Source: Endomychus coccineus
Lineage: Eukaryota > Arthropoda > Insecta > Coleoptera > Endomychidae
Length of the DNA: 64,000 nt
NCBI GenBank assembly: GCA_958510875.1
Contig: OY294068.1
Coordinates: 201,921,997-201,985,996, forward strand
Reading direction: 5' to 3'
The position numbers and the translations under genes were made by a program. Below, piece after piece: positions 12,561-25,100 of the stretch; position 1 is the first letter of the stretch; each line of letters opens with the position of its first letter. The notes under the pieces were generated by a model that saw only the letters and a program-made list of their open reading frames with translations, ran no database searches and was not told the DNA's origin.

Positions 12561-12717
12561 CGCGAATTTTGGTTTCATCCAAAATATGTACTTTTTTTTT
12601 ATAAACATTGGCCAACACAACACACCAGAATGTTCTTAGGAAATGGTGCAATTCGAACAAAAAGTACGCAGCTAACGCACAAAACACCAGTCCGAATCCT
12701 ATTTGAAAAAAGTCCAT
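12561..12717 (-). CDS. THEM6: THEM6-like protein, exon 1 with membrane anchor
   Basis: First coding exon. ATG is at 12717-12715 and the exon ends with a GTAAGT donor (plus-strand ACTTAC at 12555-12560). It encodes 52 codons plus one base. Residues 4-27 are a hydrophobic segment (IGFGLVFCALAAYFLF) that should act as an uncleaved membrane anchor. It is followed by HILDETKIRG, which reads in phase into ICLTTDID of exon 2. Human THEM6 has the same layout: N-terminal anchor, short linker, then hotdog domain. The intron is about 12.4 kb and filled with TE relics. The ATG chosen is the first in the frame just before the hydrophobic stretch. Upstream untranslated exons are not excluded. Confidence 0.8.
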
Positions 12718-13368
12718 AACTGTTTATTTCACACGATCACAGATTCACATTTTGTCCAATAGCATTATATTTTTAAGTAAGCGTGCAAGTTTTCTCTAGA
12801 CCAGAGTTGTTACAAAGGAAATTGAGCAACATCGCTTCCACGCTGCTACAGCTGACTCACTGTCTCAACACACGTCGAACAAGGTATTTTATATATGAAT
12901 TTGATTATTGTTTATAACAGCTACGAGATTCAGCTCCGCATAAAGTCCCGTTTCACGGTCAGAATTGTTAAAGCTATTGACGATATTTTGACGCATGCTC
13001 GTCTTGTGTACCACCCCGTTTACTTTTATATACGTTAGATTCGTGAGTGTAATTATGTTAATGTAGGTATCAATTAGCATTGTCTTGCTTACACGTTTAT
13101 AATCAATATTTCCCTGGAACTATTTTAATAAATAAAGTGGGAATTCTAGGAACTTTACATAGACTAGATCTATGAGAACGTCCTGAAATATTTCCACGTT
13201 ACATTATAAAGCTAATCAGAAATACCATTTCCAATCATAAGTATTCGAATCAGAAGATCATGAAAATTCGGAGATTTCAAAAAATGCAAATGGAAGTTGT
13301 TCTGTATTTCATATCGGATGTTTAAGACTGTCAAAAACAGGTTTCACATTTGCAGATCACTTTTTACA
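12718..13368. other. Upstream region of THEM6
   Basis: Presumed 5' leader and promoter of the minus-strand THEM6 gene. No clear TATA box or initiator could be assigned. Short open frames here have no family features. Confidence 0.4.
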
Positions 13369-13369
13369 T

Positions 13370-15020
13370 AGATAGATAGATATATCAGTTCATTCATGTT
13401 TATTCATAACACACTTTCTCATCATAAAATATAAATCAGATCACAATATTAAATTGAAAAACTTATCTTAAAAAAATATATTATTTAAAAGAGTATTTCT
13501 AACAGATCTCTTGAATTCTTTCAACGGTATTTCTCTAATTGGTTCAGGCAACTTATTGAAATATTGGAACGCCAAAAATTTTGGGCCATTTTGAGATTTT
13601 TTAAGTCATAGAAAATCTTTACGAATATTTCTCTTATTACGGGTATTGTAATCATGAAAATCCTCACTCAAGGAGTACTTATCTCTGCAAATATGTGCAT
13701 ACTTAAGACATATAGATATACAGATTTGGGAATGTTTATATACCTAATCCCTTACATGCTTTTCTACAGCAGTCCCTATAACCAATACTCCCAACAATTC
13801 TTATCGCTCTCCTTTGTAATCTGAAAATCTCCATTTTTTTTAGAACAATTACCCCAAACTAAAATAGCGTAGCGTAACTGGCTTTCAATCAAAGAAAAAT
13901 ATGCAGTCTTTATAACACAAGATATAGCGACTGAGATAATGTTCTCAAAACAAAAATACCTTCAGTCAATTTTGTCATAAGTTTATCTGTATGAACATTC
14001 CAATTTTTTTTTGGGGAGGGGGGCGAGGTGGTTGAAACCCTTTATGGGTACCTTATGGTCCTGTTACATCCCATAAGGTAGTGGGTGAGCCCCTGAGTCC
14101 CGAACTTAATCACCTCAGATATACCCACTAAACACTCCACCTCGTGTGTTAGGCTCGATCCTGCAACCAGGGCAGTCACGATGACACTTGAGCTTGACAG
14201 CCCATTGTATCTTGCCGTACCACTTTCTCGGGCCATCGGAAAAATTCCCAAGTCGCTGGATTCGAACCCGCGATCGGCAGCCACAGTGATTAGAAGATCG
14301 ATCCTTCTACCACTGAGCTACCTGGCCCTCAACATTCCAAGTTAGTCTATCACCTAAAATTTTTGTATATTTGTCAAAACTATTTGTTGCCTTTAGGAAA
14401 GAGAGTATTTCTACCGTTTTGTTCTCATTCACACAAAGACCATTTCCCGAAAACCATTCCACGACTTTATTCATGCTTATTCTACTCTGTTCCTCCACAT
14501 GATCTAGATCCTTTCCAGAATTTGACTCTGTTACATCATCAGCAAATAGTAGTGTGCGTGAATGACAAGTATTCTGGCAAATCCTTAACAAAAATTAAAA
14601 ATAATAAAGGTCCCATTATTGATCCTTGAGATACATCAATCGTAATTAATTTCTTTTCAGACCATCTGCCATCCATACACTGCTTGATGACGATCTGTTG
14701 AAAATGACTTAATACTATTGACGCTTACAATATCAAATTTATATTTCTCGAGTTTTTTGAAAAGTATAGCATGAACAACATAGTCAAATGCCTTTGTTAG
14801 GTCTATAAATAGTGATAGCGAATGTAGACCTTGTTCAAAACTATCAATAGTTTTATTAATGAATTCAACAATTACTCCTGTTGTATTACGCTCTTTTCTG
14901 TAACCAAATTGTTGTGTCGCAAATAAATTGTTACATTCGAGGTGATAAACAATTTGTATGCTTAATGTCTTCTCCAAAATTTTTGAAAATAACGGAACTA
15001 ACGATATCGGCCTGTAGTTT
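13370..15020 (-). mobile_element. LINE fragment (reverse transcriptase), split by a SINE
   Basis: Minus-strand CR1/Jockey-supergroup relic. It starts at 15014 with YRPISLVPLFSKILEK and continues FGYRKERNTTGVIVEFINKT, then FIDLTKAFDYVVHAILFKKL. After a break it shows LLFADDVTESNSGKD, with the FADD active-site motif, and GLCVNENKTVEIL. Beyond the SINE (14004-14330) degraded frames show LQRRAIRIVGSIGYRDCC. The element ends in a short TATC/TAGA microsatellite tail near 13369-13385. Multiple stops show it is dead. Confidence 0.75.
13994..14340 (-). mobile_element. tRNA-derived SINE with 10-bp target-site duplication
   Basis: Reading the minus strand from 14330, the head resembles a tRNA. It has an A-box-like TAGCTCAGTGGTAG and a B-box-like GCGGGTTCGAATCC, followed by an unrelated body and an A-rich tail (plus-strand T run at 14004-14012). 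The duplicated target AACATTCCAA flanks it at 13994-14003 and 14331-14340, which fixes the insertion limits at 14004-14330. It sits inside the older LINE. Confidence 0.88.
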
Positions 15021-15021
15021 G

Positions 15022-18018
15022 TACCTACGGATCATACTGTGTTTGATTCAGCCTGTCGATGTTATTGCCTTGCAATTGAACGATTAAAGGAGACAACTAA
15101 TTATGGATAATGCTGCCCAATTATTTTTACCTGTCTGCCATCTTAATGTTAGATCGCTTTTCACTGGCTTTGATAGTTTTGTCAATTTAGTTGCAGGTGG
15201 AGATTTTAGTATCATAAGCGTGTTGGAAACATGGTTGAACGAGTCTATACCGACGAATGTGGTAGGTATACCAGGTTACAGATTTTTTAGAAAAGACCGT
15301 CTGGGGCGGAGAGGTGGCTTGGGTTGTTACGTTAAGCATGGATTGAATGCGACAGTAGTTTTTGATGAGTTCTTCACTACAGAGGGTGTAGAGGATTTGT
15401 GGCTCAAGGTTTCGGTTGGAAAGCTTACTGTTTTGCTAGGTGTTGTATACAAGGCTCCCAAAACTTCAACTTGTTCGTTTATTGAGCACATGGATAGTAT
15501 TATGTCTTTCGTTTCACCTCAGTTTGACGATATTATTGTGACGGGTGACGTAAACATTGATCACTTTTTGAATAACCCACTTGGCGAATGCATGGTTTCC
15601 TATGGTCTTAGTCAAATAATTTCAGAACCCACGCGCATTACGCCATCAACAGAAAAATTGATTGATGTTATGTATGTTTCGGAGAAGATCGCTATTACAG
15701 AGTCTGGTACATTAAACGCAGATCTTAAATCGGATCACAGGCTGGTGTTTCTCAGAGTCAGATGTGAATTGCCTCGTATAAAGCCTAAGGTTGTCTACTA
15801 TCGGGATTTTAGGCGCTTTAGCCTTAGCGATTTTCAGTCCGATTTATGTCTTGCGGACTGGGATGCCATTTTTTATGAGACAGACATTGATCGTAAAGTG
15901 GAACGATTCAATTATAATTTACTAACGCTTTTTGATAAGCATGCTCCATTTAAATCTGCTCTTATCACAAAGCCTTATGCTCCTTGGATAACGGATACCA
16001 TTAAGCAAATGATGAAGTTGAGAGATAGAGCTCAGAGCAAATATAGAGCTACTAAACAAATAAAAGACTGGATTTTCTATAAGCAGTTACGTAACTTCAC
16101 ATTGGGAGCAATTAGAAGAGAAAAAATTGCCTACTTGAACCACCTTGATGGGGAGAAAGATACTAAACAGCTATGGAGAGCTTTGGGTAACCTCAAGATT
16201 AAATATACTCGTACAGCAGACATACCGGCTAGCTTAAGTCATCCTGAGGAAATTCTTTCAATTTTGTTCTTACGACGCCAGATGAGGTTAGATCTGTTGT
16301 TCAAGGGATGGGTTCGGAAGTCTATGGTAGCGATGGGATAAATTCCAAGATGTTAAACTATGTTTGCCCGCTATTTGCTTACATTTGACACATATAATTA
16401 ATTGCTGTCTGGAGATAGGATTCTTCCCGACCTTATGGAAACTTTCCATTGTGAAGCCCTTGCTTAAAGTCACTGATCCTGAGTCATATTCCGATTTAAG
16501 ACCAATAAGCATTATACCACTATGTGGTAAAATCCTGGAAAAGATTCTATACAGACAGATTCACACATATATTACTGAAGTGGGAATTGTTTCGGATCTG
16601 CAATCTGGTTTTAGAAGGGGCCACAGTACGGTAACAGTCTTGGCTAATATTGTGAATGATATTGTGAGAAGTATAGAGCAAGGACATGCATCTGCATTGG
16701 TATTACTAGATTTCTCAAAAGCCTCTGATACGCTGGACCACTCCCTTCTAGTAGCCAAGTTGAGGTTTTATGGTTTCAGCGATACAGTTTGTAATTTTTT
16801 TATGTCTTATCTTTGTGAGAGGACACAGGTTGTTGAATGCAGGGGTGAAAGGTCTTCGGTTCGTTATATTACCTCTGGGGTTCCGCAGGGTTCTGTGCTT
16901 GGTCCCTTATTGTTTCTGATTTATACGACCGATATGTTTGAGAGTATTCGCCAGTCTAAGATGCAGATGTTTGCGGATGACACTCAGATTCGGTCTGTCT
17001 GTTTACCTGGGGACGTCATACATGCTGCTGCTGCTTTAAATCGTGACTTGGCTTCTATTTCTGTTTATGCGCGTGAAAACAATCTTAAATTGAATCCAAA
17101 AAAGTGCATGTATATGGTATTTTATCCCAGGAACCGCAGGACTCATATCCTGCAGAATTTTAAGTTGATGATAGGCAGTGAGCTTATTAAGTACGTAGAG
17201 ACTGGGAGAAATTTAGGCGTAATTTTGACACTAACTTGAGATTTAGAGAGCATGTCTCATATGTTGTGAAAAAAGCCTATCTTGCACTTAAATTGATGTA
17301 CTCAAACTACCATATTATTAACTTCAAAATGCGAAAAAAACTTTGTGAGTGTTTAGTAATTCCACTACTTCATTATTGCAATGTGGTATATTTCCCCTGT
17401 TTGGACAAACTATGCAAGTATCGTTTGCAGAAGATTGTTAACTCATGTGCTCGATTTGTATTTGGTTTTGCAAAGTTTGACCACATCTCACATAAGATAA
17501 AGGAGCTCAGATGGCTTAGGGTTGACCAGTTATACAGTTACCACTTCTCAATGTTTGTTTGTAAATTGTTGTCTACCTGGTCAGCACTTTACTTGTGACA
17601 GAAGCTTACTTTTAGACAGGATGTGCATGATCTTCATTTGAGACATGTGAATACACTTTCCTTGCCTAGATTTTGTTCTTCAATGTTTCGTAGATCTTTT
17701 TCGTACAATGCGCCGGTAATATTTAATAAGTACTGTTTACAGCATGAAAACTTGTCAGTGAAGAGCTTTCGTTTGAGGCTTAGAGACAGAATTTTTTCGG
17801 AGGGCTGAGAGTGTGTTCTCATTGCTCGTCATCATACTGGATCGTCATTTTCTTTCTTGTTTGTATTAATTTAATTTAGGCTTAGGTTTAGAATTTGTAT
17901 GTATTATTTTGCTCGTCTGGGGGATCAAGTTGAGTAGCTTATGCTAGATCTTCGCCTCCCATTAGAGTATTTCTATTCTCAATAAAGTTATATTATTATT
18001 ATTATTATTATTATTATT
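15022..18018 (+). mobile_element. Nearly full-length LINE (CR1/L2-like), endonuclease plus reverse transcriptase
   Basis: Non-LTR retrotransposon with the element coding region at 15103-17808. The 5' part (15103-16260) is an apurinic endonuclease domain: CHLNVRSLF, SVLETWLNESIP, VTGDVNIDHF, NADLKSDHRLVF. The 3' part is a reverse transcriptase: DLRPISIIPLCGKILEK, QSGFRRGHST, LDFSKASDTLDH, TSGVPQGSVLGPLLF and the active site MFADDTQ (about 16969-16990). At least four frame breaks (near 16270, 16380, 17225 and 17598) disrupt one polyprotein. It ends with AATAAA at 17981 and an (ATT)n tail at 17991-18017. The clade call rests on the tail and motif style, so it is tentative. Confidence 0.85.
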
Positions 18019-19738
18019 TATGTCACCATATTTTACATACAGCTGATAAAGGCTTGAAATTAAATTTATATGCATAAGAAAAACAATTTACTCCCTAATG
18101 AAAAGACAGAATTCAGAATTAAAATAAATAATAATGAATAAACAATTTTATTAGTCTGTGTGCAGCAAAGAAAACGTATAAGACACGTCCGTTATAATGA
18201 AAAACATAATTTTTCTTACTACCCCTTTAGAAAATGAAGTTTACGACTTCTGAATTAGGAAAGCAAAGTTTGATAAATATAGTTGGCCATGGCTGATTAT
18301 ATCTTCTTCATTATAGGCTGTTTCATTTAAAATAACGAAGTTGTCATCGATTTCCGGTATAACCGGAAGTGCCGCATTTTGAAAATATTGTAGATGAATA
18401 GTACTCATTGACTTTGGTCAGCTGCCAAATTTCGAAAAAAATTTTATGTTTACTTTTTGAGATATCGATCGATGCAGTTCGTGGTGAGACATCCTGATGT
18501 ATGTCAAGTTAACAGTGTTGAATGCCCGAGATCGACCAAAATCGAGATTTTCCATACAATTAATGTTCTTTTATTAATTAGCAAAAGGATTGTATTAGAT
18601 TGTATTATATTGCACAGAATGGGGGAATAGTTTAAAATTTGAATCCATATTCGTTCAAACCGCAAGTTATACAGATCATGTTAAGAGTAGTTTATCATTG
18701 CCACACGCCTATTACACTAATAATATCACAGGTGATATTTAATTTCAAAGATTCGTTTTCGCGTCCACATTCTCTGCAAAGGTTGCATTGCTCAATTCCA
18801 GTGTTTTGAAAGCAAAATAATTCACTGCATTTAGTTTCATTACCTACCTCCATAGAATATACCCGTTGATTCCCTTCCGGGCATATTTCAGTCATAATTT
18901 ATGTTCATATCTAAATGAGCTATTAATCTCAGATTTTATTTCCATCTGACTATAATACTTGGTAGGGGGAACTACCTACCGGTTTTAAGTAAGATTTTTG
19001 CTTATGGCGACAGAATATTATATCATTGGATGGTTGTACTTTGAATTTCATATTTGAACACTCCCATTATGTTCTAGACCTACTAAAACATTAAATATGT
19101 TCGAGACATATAGATATTAAGAAGACACTTAATTTCTTTGGTCTTATGAAGAACTAACTGACTGTGGTAAGTTAACAGAACGCCCAAATGGGATGCCTTA
19201 ATTATTACAAAGACAAAATGTAAAGGTTGTCGAGTTCCTACATGACAAAAGGTGACAAGATGCTTGATAAATTCCATCAGAATTAAATTGTGATGAAAGA
19301 TGTATTAAGAAGCAGATTACCCAATTAACTTTCCACTTCACCTGGACTTTAACTTCAGCTGTTATTCTATTCTAAATTTCGCAAAAGACTACTACACAAT
19401 CCGCTGAATAATTAATTAACATTCATTTGTTAGTATTATAATTATATGTAAAAGTTGAAGATATGCCATGTGTAAAAGAGTTTCATGCACATAGTCGAGA
19501 AAATAAAGCACTAAAATAGGTCCAACCTTCCAGAACTGACGCATCAGTTGAGATGCAGTTTTCTGCATTCGATGGGAAGGTAATTTAGAAATGTTGTGCC
19601 GCGCTTGTTTATTGAGGAAAAGATTCCATTTCTACAGCCAAAAAAATTAATTTTTCTGAGTGCACTTTTTGAGGTGAATAACAAAAACTGACTTGAATTG
19701 TTTTTTCGGCTTTTCTGGGGTCGCTGCATAATCCAAAA
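18019..19738. other. Intergenic region with a mariner-TIR relic
   Basis: Segment 18305-18500 resembles the long inverted repeat of the element at 7009-10250 (TTCCGGTATAACCGGAAGT and flanks). At 18695-18895 a minus-strand frame is rich in cysteine (CPEG, CSELFC, CNLCREC), listed separately. The rest is unassigned AT-rich sequence. Confidence 0.45.
18695..18895 (-). other. Cysteine-rich short ORF, possible exon
   Basis: 66 codons with seven or so cysteines in a pattern CPEGNQRVYSMEV, then TKCSELFCFQNTGIEQCNLC, then CGRENESLKLNITC. The spacing is reminiscent of small secreted cysteine-rich domains such as single-domain VWC, but no signal peptide is encoded. A possible donor (GAG then GTAGGT) lies inside the frame. 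It could be an isolated exon, a relic or chance. Confidence 0.25.
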
Positions 19739-20652
19739 AATTCCCTTAGGTCCCCTTGGACCATCCCCAGGGTATACGGGGATACTGATGAAGCCCTGAA
19801 TATCGATAAATTTCATTAAGCATTATTTTTTAATGCTTATCATCTGTTCAAGTGAGGATATAAAGGTCGCTAATGATGATTACGACATGCAAAAGCTTCC
19901 CTGCAATACCTGGGGGTACCCGGAAACAAGATATCTACGTCATCTAGGAATTCGTTAATTTTTCTTCTTAATGTGCAACTAATTCTGGCTCTCGGGGGTT
20001 TACGCAGTCGTTGATCACTATAAATGCGCAGTGTTTGCATGTCTTACTAATTTTACTTGCAACATATTTTTGTTCCATAAATTCATTGTTCTATTAATTT
20101 TTTTTTTCATTTTTCATCACTTTTGGACCAGAGTATGATTACGTTTCTCTAAAATAGAGGGTATATATATAAACGCTATATGTATATAAGGATTGTCAAA
20201 TAGCGATAATTTTTTGTAGATATAAAAAAAATATCAATAAGAAAAATAGCAGTAGTTTGCGTTCTCAGGATCACGACTATGAACTTTTTCAGTGTTATAA
20301 TCGTAATCATCGACGAAAATCTCCGAGAGTCAGAATTTGTTGCATATTATGAATAAAAATTAACGAATTTATAGAAGATGACGTAGATCTATGCAGACCC
20401 CAGAGACCCAGAAACACCCACAGGTAATTTGTGGAACTTTTTGAGTATCACAATTGTGGTCGGCGACTTTGAAAACCCCTGAGAGGTATAGCAGGAAAGT
20501 TTTCGCATGTCGTAATCATCATTAGTAATCTTTATATCCTCACTCGAACAGTTGATAAGCATTAAAAAATATTTTTTAATGAAATTCATCGATATCCAGG
20601 GCGTCAGGACCCACGTATACCCCGGGGATGGTCGAAGGTGACCTAAATTACC
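19739..20652. repeat. Foldback repeat with about 300-bp arms
   Basis: The left arm (19739 to about 20035) is the inverted match of the right arm (about 20262-20652). Shared blocks in opposite orientation include ACCATCCCC(A/G)GGGTATAC, the GTGAGGATATAAAG region, AATGATGATTACGACATGC and ATTCGTTAATTTTT. The loop is about 230 bp. Identity is roughly 75-80% by eye. Open frames here are by-products of the arms. This looks like an old non-autonomous foldback element; no transposase was found. Confidence 0.65.
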
Positions 20653-22143
20653 TTCCGAATTGTCATATATTGACTCCATGAGCGACTTTTTGGAAAATCG
20701 TTTGTGATGAAACATATAAACGATCCGGACTGTGTGAAATGTTATTGAGCCATATAAACTAAAAATGTTTCTTCTTCCTATTGACATATTGTAGAGTAGG
20801 ATGATGACAATTTGTTGGAGGGCATTTTATTATATAATTAGTTAGCAAACGCTATGTGTTTTTAGATCAAATCCACTAGCCAAAGTGACGTAAACATTTC
20901 GTATCATCTTTCAACAACAATAGCGATGGTTTTATAATTTATATACAATTATGCGAATGAAATATGAAACATTAGATAATTATTAATAAATCAATTGTGC
21001 AACTAGAGTTTGAATTCGAACTATGTATACGATGGTTTCATATTAATTTCCATTAAATTAATTTAATATATTCATAAACATATGGATAGCTACTGCTGTA
21101 ATTGCGTTATCATATTATTGAACAAATTAAATTGTTGCAACGAAACAAACTATTGTAATTTAGTACTAGGAGAACAGAAATTGCTACAGGTTCGTAATTG
21201 GAGAGCGATACTTTCACCATCTTCTGATAACATGATTGATAACGGTATAACACAATTTTGCTAGAACTGAACGGTGCATTATGAATTGCCTACATTCTAA
21301 ATTATTCTATACTCGGGTACCACAGAGTGACTGCTACCATGGAATCATTTACCGCCTTGTTTTCGCGAAACTTGTACTTCTTTCTTTATTCTTTCGTCCA
21401 ATTAAAACGCATTCTCACCTGAGCTACCTATGATATTGAGATTTTTTCATAACATACATAAATAATGTAAATCTTCAAACATATATATTTGGAAATTGAT
21501 GGAGTCGATATGGAAATTTAGTTAATTATACCAAGTTGATCCAAGAATAACATATTGGTTATTGGTTATACTTGTCCTAATTTGGGAATGAAGTATGTAT
21601 GTGTATATGGTCATAAAATGAAATGAGGTAACTTGAACTTATCAAAATTTAAAGAGATGAAGCTTGGAAATAAAATTTGGCTCATCAGTGGCATAGATTA
21701 TAGAGAAACCTTATTCAGATTGCTTTATCTATGCTAGCGAGATCTCTTGCTCATTTACTGATTTACACAACAGGGGTCTCAATAGAAATATGCCAACGAA
21801 TTAACATTTTGCAAGAATTAGAACTTCCAATTCTTTAAAAGTTCGTTAAGAATAAGAACAGCACATAAATATTGAAGTTATGCGATGCATTAGAAAAATT
21901 AAAGGTTAACATTTATAAAATTCGTAGATATGTAATATCTTTGAAAAAATTGGATTGTTCCAATACGTAACTTCTGGTTCTGTGCCCTGCAGAAGGATAT
22001 ATTATCTAAGACTTTGTGCTCTCTGTCAAAACCTAGTTCATAGACAAGAATGTGCGTTACAATTTGTGGGAAATCAATTATTTTGAAAATGTCATTGAAC
22101 TGAAGCAATTCTATAAAATCTGTAATTGAGACTTGAGACTGAG
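20653..22143. other. Intergenic region upstream of HPF1
   Basis: AT-rich spacer. The last few hundred bases should contain the HPF1 promoter and 5' leader, but no core element could be assigned with confidence. Confidence 0.4.
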
Positions 22144-25100
22144 ATGGCTGATAAAGATTTGCGAGTTCCATGCAAATATGGTAGTAAATGTTTTCGGAAA
22201 AATCCTGCTCACCATGAACATTATAAACATCCTCCTAAGTCTAAGGTAAAACATTCAACCAATATCTTCTAACTTTGATTAATAGTCTGTAATATCTCAG
22301 CTTCGTGATGAAGATACTCTATTTGTGGCCAAGAAACATAAAGTTGATGATGTAAATATAGAATGTAAAGATATTTCTGAGTCAGATGCAGACAATGAAA
22401 GTACATCAAGTGAACATAATGATAGTACTGGTGCAGACCGATATCAAGCTGGAGTAAGGAATGATATTTCAGAATCAAATGATGAAGATGAAGATTCTTC
22501 GAGCGAGCGTATAAAGAAAAAACGTAAATTAAATCATTCCAATAGCAGAATTAAGAAAAAGAAAATCAGCAATGATGTTTCACTTTCAGATGATGACGAT
22601 AGCATGGAGGTTATATCGAATAATCAAGCTGATTCACCAAAGAAACCAGTATTATTGAATAAAGAATCCCCGAAAAATGAATGTCAGAAGAACATACCTA
22701 AAATAGAACAAGCAAATACTCCAACAAAAAGTCTCGATGATATTGCATTTCACAAAGAACTTATCAAAAACAAATTTTTATTCAAAATGCCCAAAGATTT
22801 TTATACGTTTTGGGAAGTGTGTAAAACTTTGAACAACACCAATCCTTGTGAAGCATTTTCCAGTGTCGGATTGAAATTGGTAGGACCTTACGATATATTA
22901 GCAGGTCATTTTCATAGAGACGATAGGCAAAGCAGCAAGTATTTATTGCATTGGAGGTACTTTCACGATCCACCCGAGTTGCAAACAGTTTTAAAAGGCA
23001 GCGATAAGACGGGATATCACTTGGGATACTTTCGAGATACTCCCACAGATATGCCAGTTTTTATGGTGGAAAATCACGCTAGTAGGGATGGAATTTTGTC
23101 AGTAATTGGTGACAATATATTTGCAGCTGTTAGGTAAATGTAGAAAATAAAAGGTACTCATTTATCGATAAAAAAGGATTAGAATTAGTTGAATTTCCAT
23201 CCATTCACTTTGTTTATTCAAGAACTCTAAAATCACAATAATATCTAGTAATTTGATACATATTTCGGCGAATAAGCGGATAATGAAACAAAAGAGTAGT
23301 ATCTTTTGAATTTCCTCCAAAAACTATTGATGGATGGCAAAATATCAGATAATGCAGTCAAATAGGTACAAAAATTGGCCAAACCCGTAAATTCTGGGGA
23401 AATGGATCAATTTTGATGGGACAAAGTGCATTCCTTCAGAATGTCTTCCGAAAAAAAAGGTGACCACAAATAAAGTTGCACAATTTATTAATTGGCTCAT
23501 TTTTGAGATTACATAAAAATTTCTAAAAAATGCAAAATTTGACCGTTTTTTATCAGTTAAAGACTAATTTTGGTCAGTGAACATGTGAAAGTAGTTAAAC
23601 AAATAGTTCATTTGTAATAAATAATTTATTTATTAACAAAATAGATGAATTCGACCAAACTCCGAGTTTAGGTCGTTTTCGGATAATTTTGGTATTCTGA
23701 GTTCGATTTAATCGTCAATATCGTCGAATATATACCCACAAATTTTATAAACAAATTATATTTATTATTAAATATACGAATTTGACCAAAATGTCGAGTT
23801 GTCGGATAATTTTGGCCTCTTAAGTACGATTTTATTGCTATTATGGTCTTTAAATGAATACATAAATCTTTGAATTGTTATAAACAAATTATTTATTAAC
23901 AAATAAAGAAAAAAGAAATGTGACATTCTTATTTCTTTTTATATATTATGCACACAGAATTTTTTTTGACAAAATTGATGAAATGTATTAATATAATAAA
24001 AAATGGCATGCTCAAATAATTGTTTTTTCTTAAATAAAAATCAAAATCCTCAAATTTATTTCAACAATTTGTCAAAAATTACTTCTCTGAAACTTTATTC
24101 GATATTCATCGTCTAAATCTCGTGCACTCACTCCTTGATAAAATATTTTGTATTTATGCGATTCAAAATTGAGATTTATCTATTTGTTTTGATTTTTTTG
24201 ATATAATTTATTTGATTATTAATATAGTTTAATTTTAAATACACATTACACTTGGAATTCCAGCACATTTCGTATACTTGTTCATAAATAATTTGTTTAT
24301 AACAATTAATAAATTTGTGTACGCATTTAAAGACCATAATAGCAATAAAATCGTACTCAGGAGGCCTAAATTATCCGAAAACCACTATAAACTCGACATC
24401 TCGTCAAATTCGTATTTTTATTAATATACATAATTGTTTTTAACAATTAAAAAATAGCTCGACTTGATGCCGACGTTTCGCCAACCATTACAAGTGGCAT
24501 CTTCAGGGGTTTGAGGCTTGAACTGAAACTGGTTCTACTGGTTTCTGTAGCCGTATTTATTGTAGGAAAAGTCCTTCACGCTACATAGTTCACTGCCTTT
24601 ATTCCGGTGGTTAACTTCGTTCCGGCACCTGACCCTGCCGTTGTGCGATCATGTGCGAAGTGGAATTTTCGAGGATGGGGTTCCAAATGTTGGGAAGGTA
24701 ATATCCTGAGTCACGGTTCAGATTATTCGGATGTTTTAGGATTTCTATAGCTTCGAGGATTTTTCGCTGATAGAAGTTTGGGGCTCGGGCTAGGATTTTA
24801 GTATCTTCAAAAAGGATTTGATGATTTGTGTTAAACTTGTGTTCTGCAAGTGCAGATCTACTGGTGTCACGAAGTCTTGTACAGCGCTCATGTTCTTTCA
24901 CACGAGTAGCTACTGTACGACCTGTTTCACCAATGTAGACTTTACCGCAAGAACAGGGAATGCTATAAACACCTTCTAAGTGGAGAGGAGGAATGGGATC
25001 TTTGATAGGTTTGTAAAACTGAGATAATTTTGGAAGTGTGGAAAACCGGGTAGAAATATTATGTTTTTTGAGGATTTTGGAAATTCGATCTGTTATATTT

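Noticed and set aside
14250..14330. Possible functional tRNA gene
   Set aside because: A and B boxes are present, but the sequence continues into a SINE body with A-tail and target duplication, and no complete cloverleaf acceptor stem was found.
19770..19800. CTGATGA in the foldback repeat as a hammerhead
   Set aside because: No stem II hairpin and no GAAA box at the right distance.
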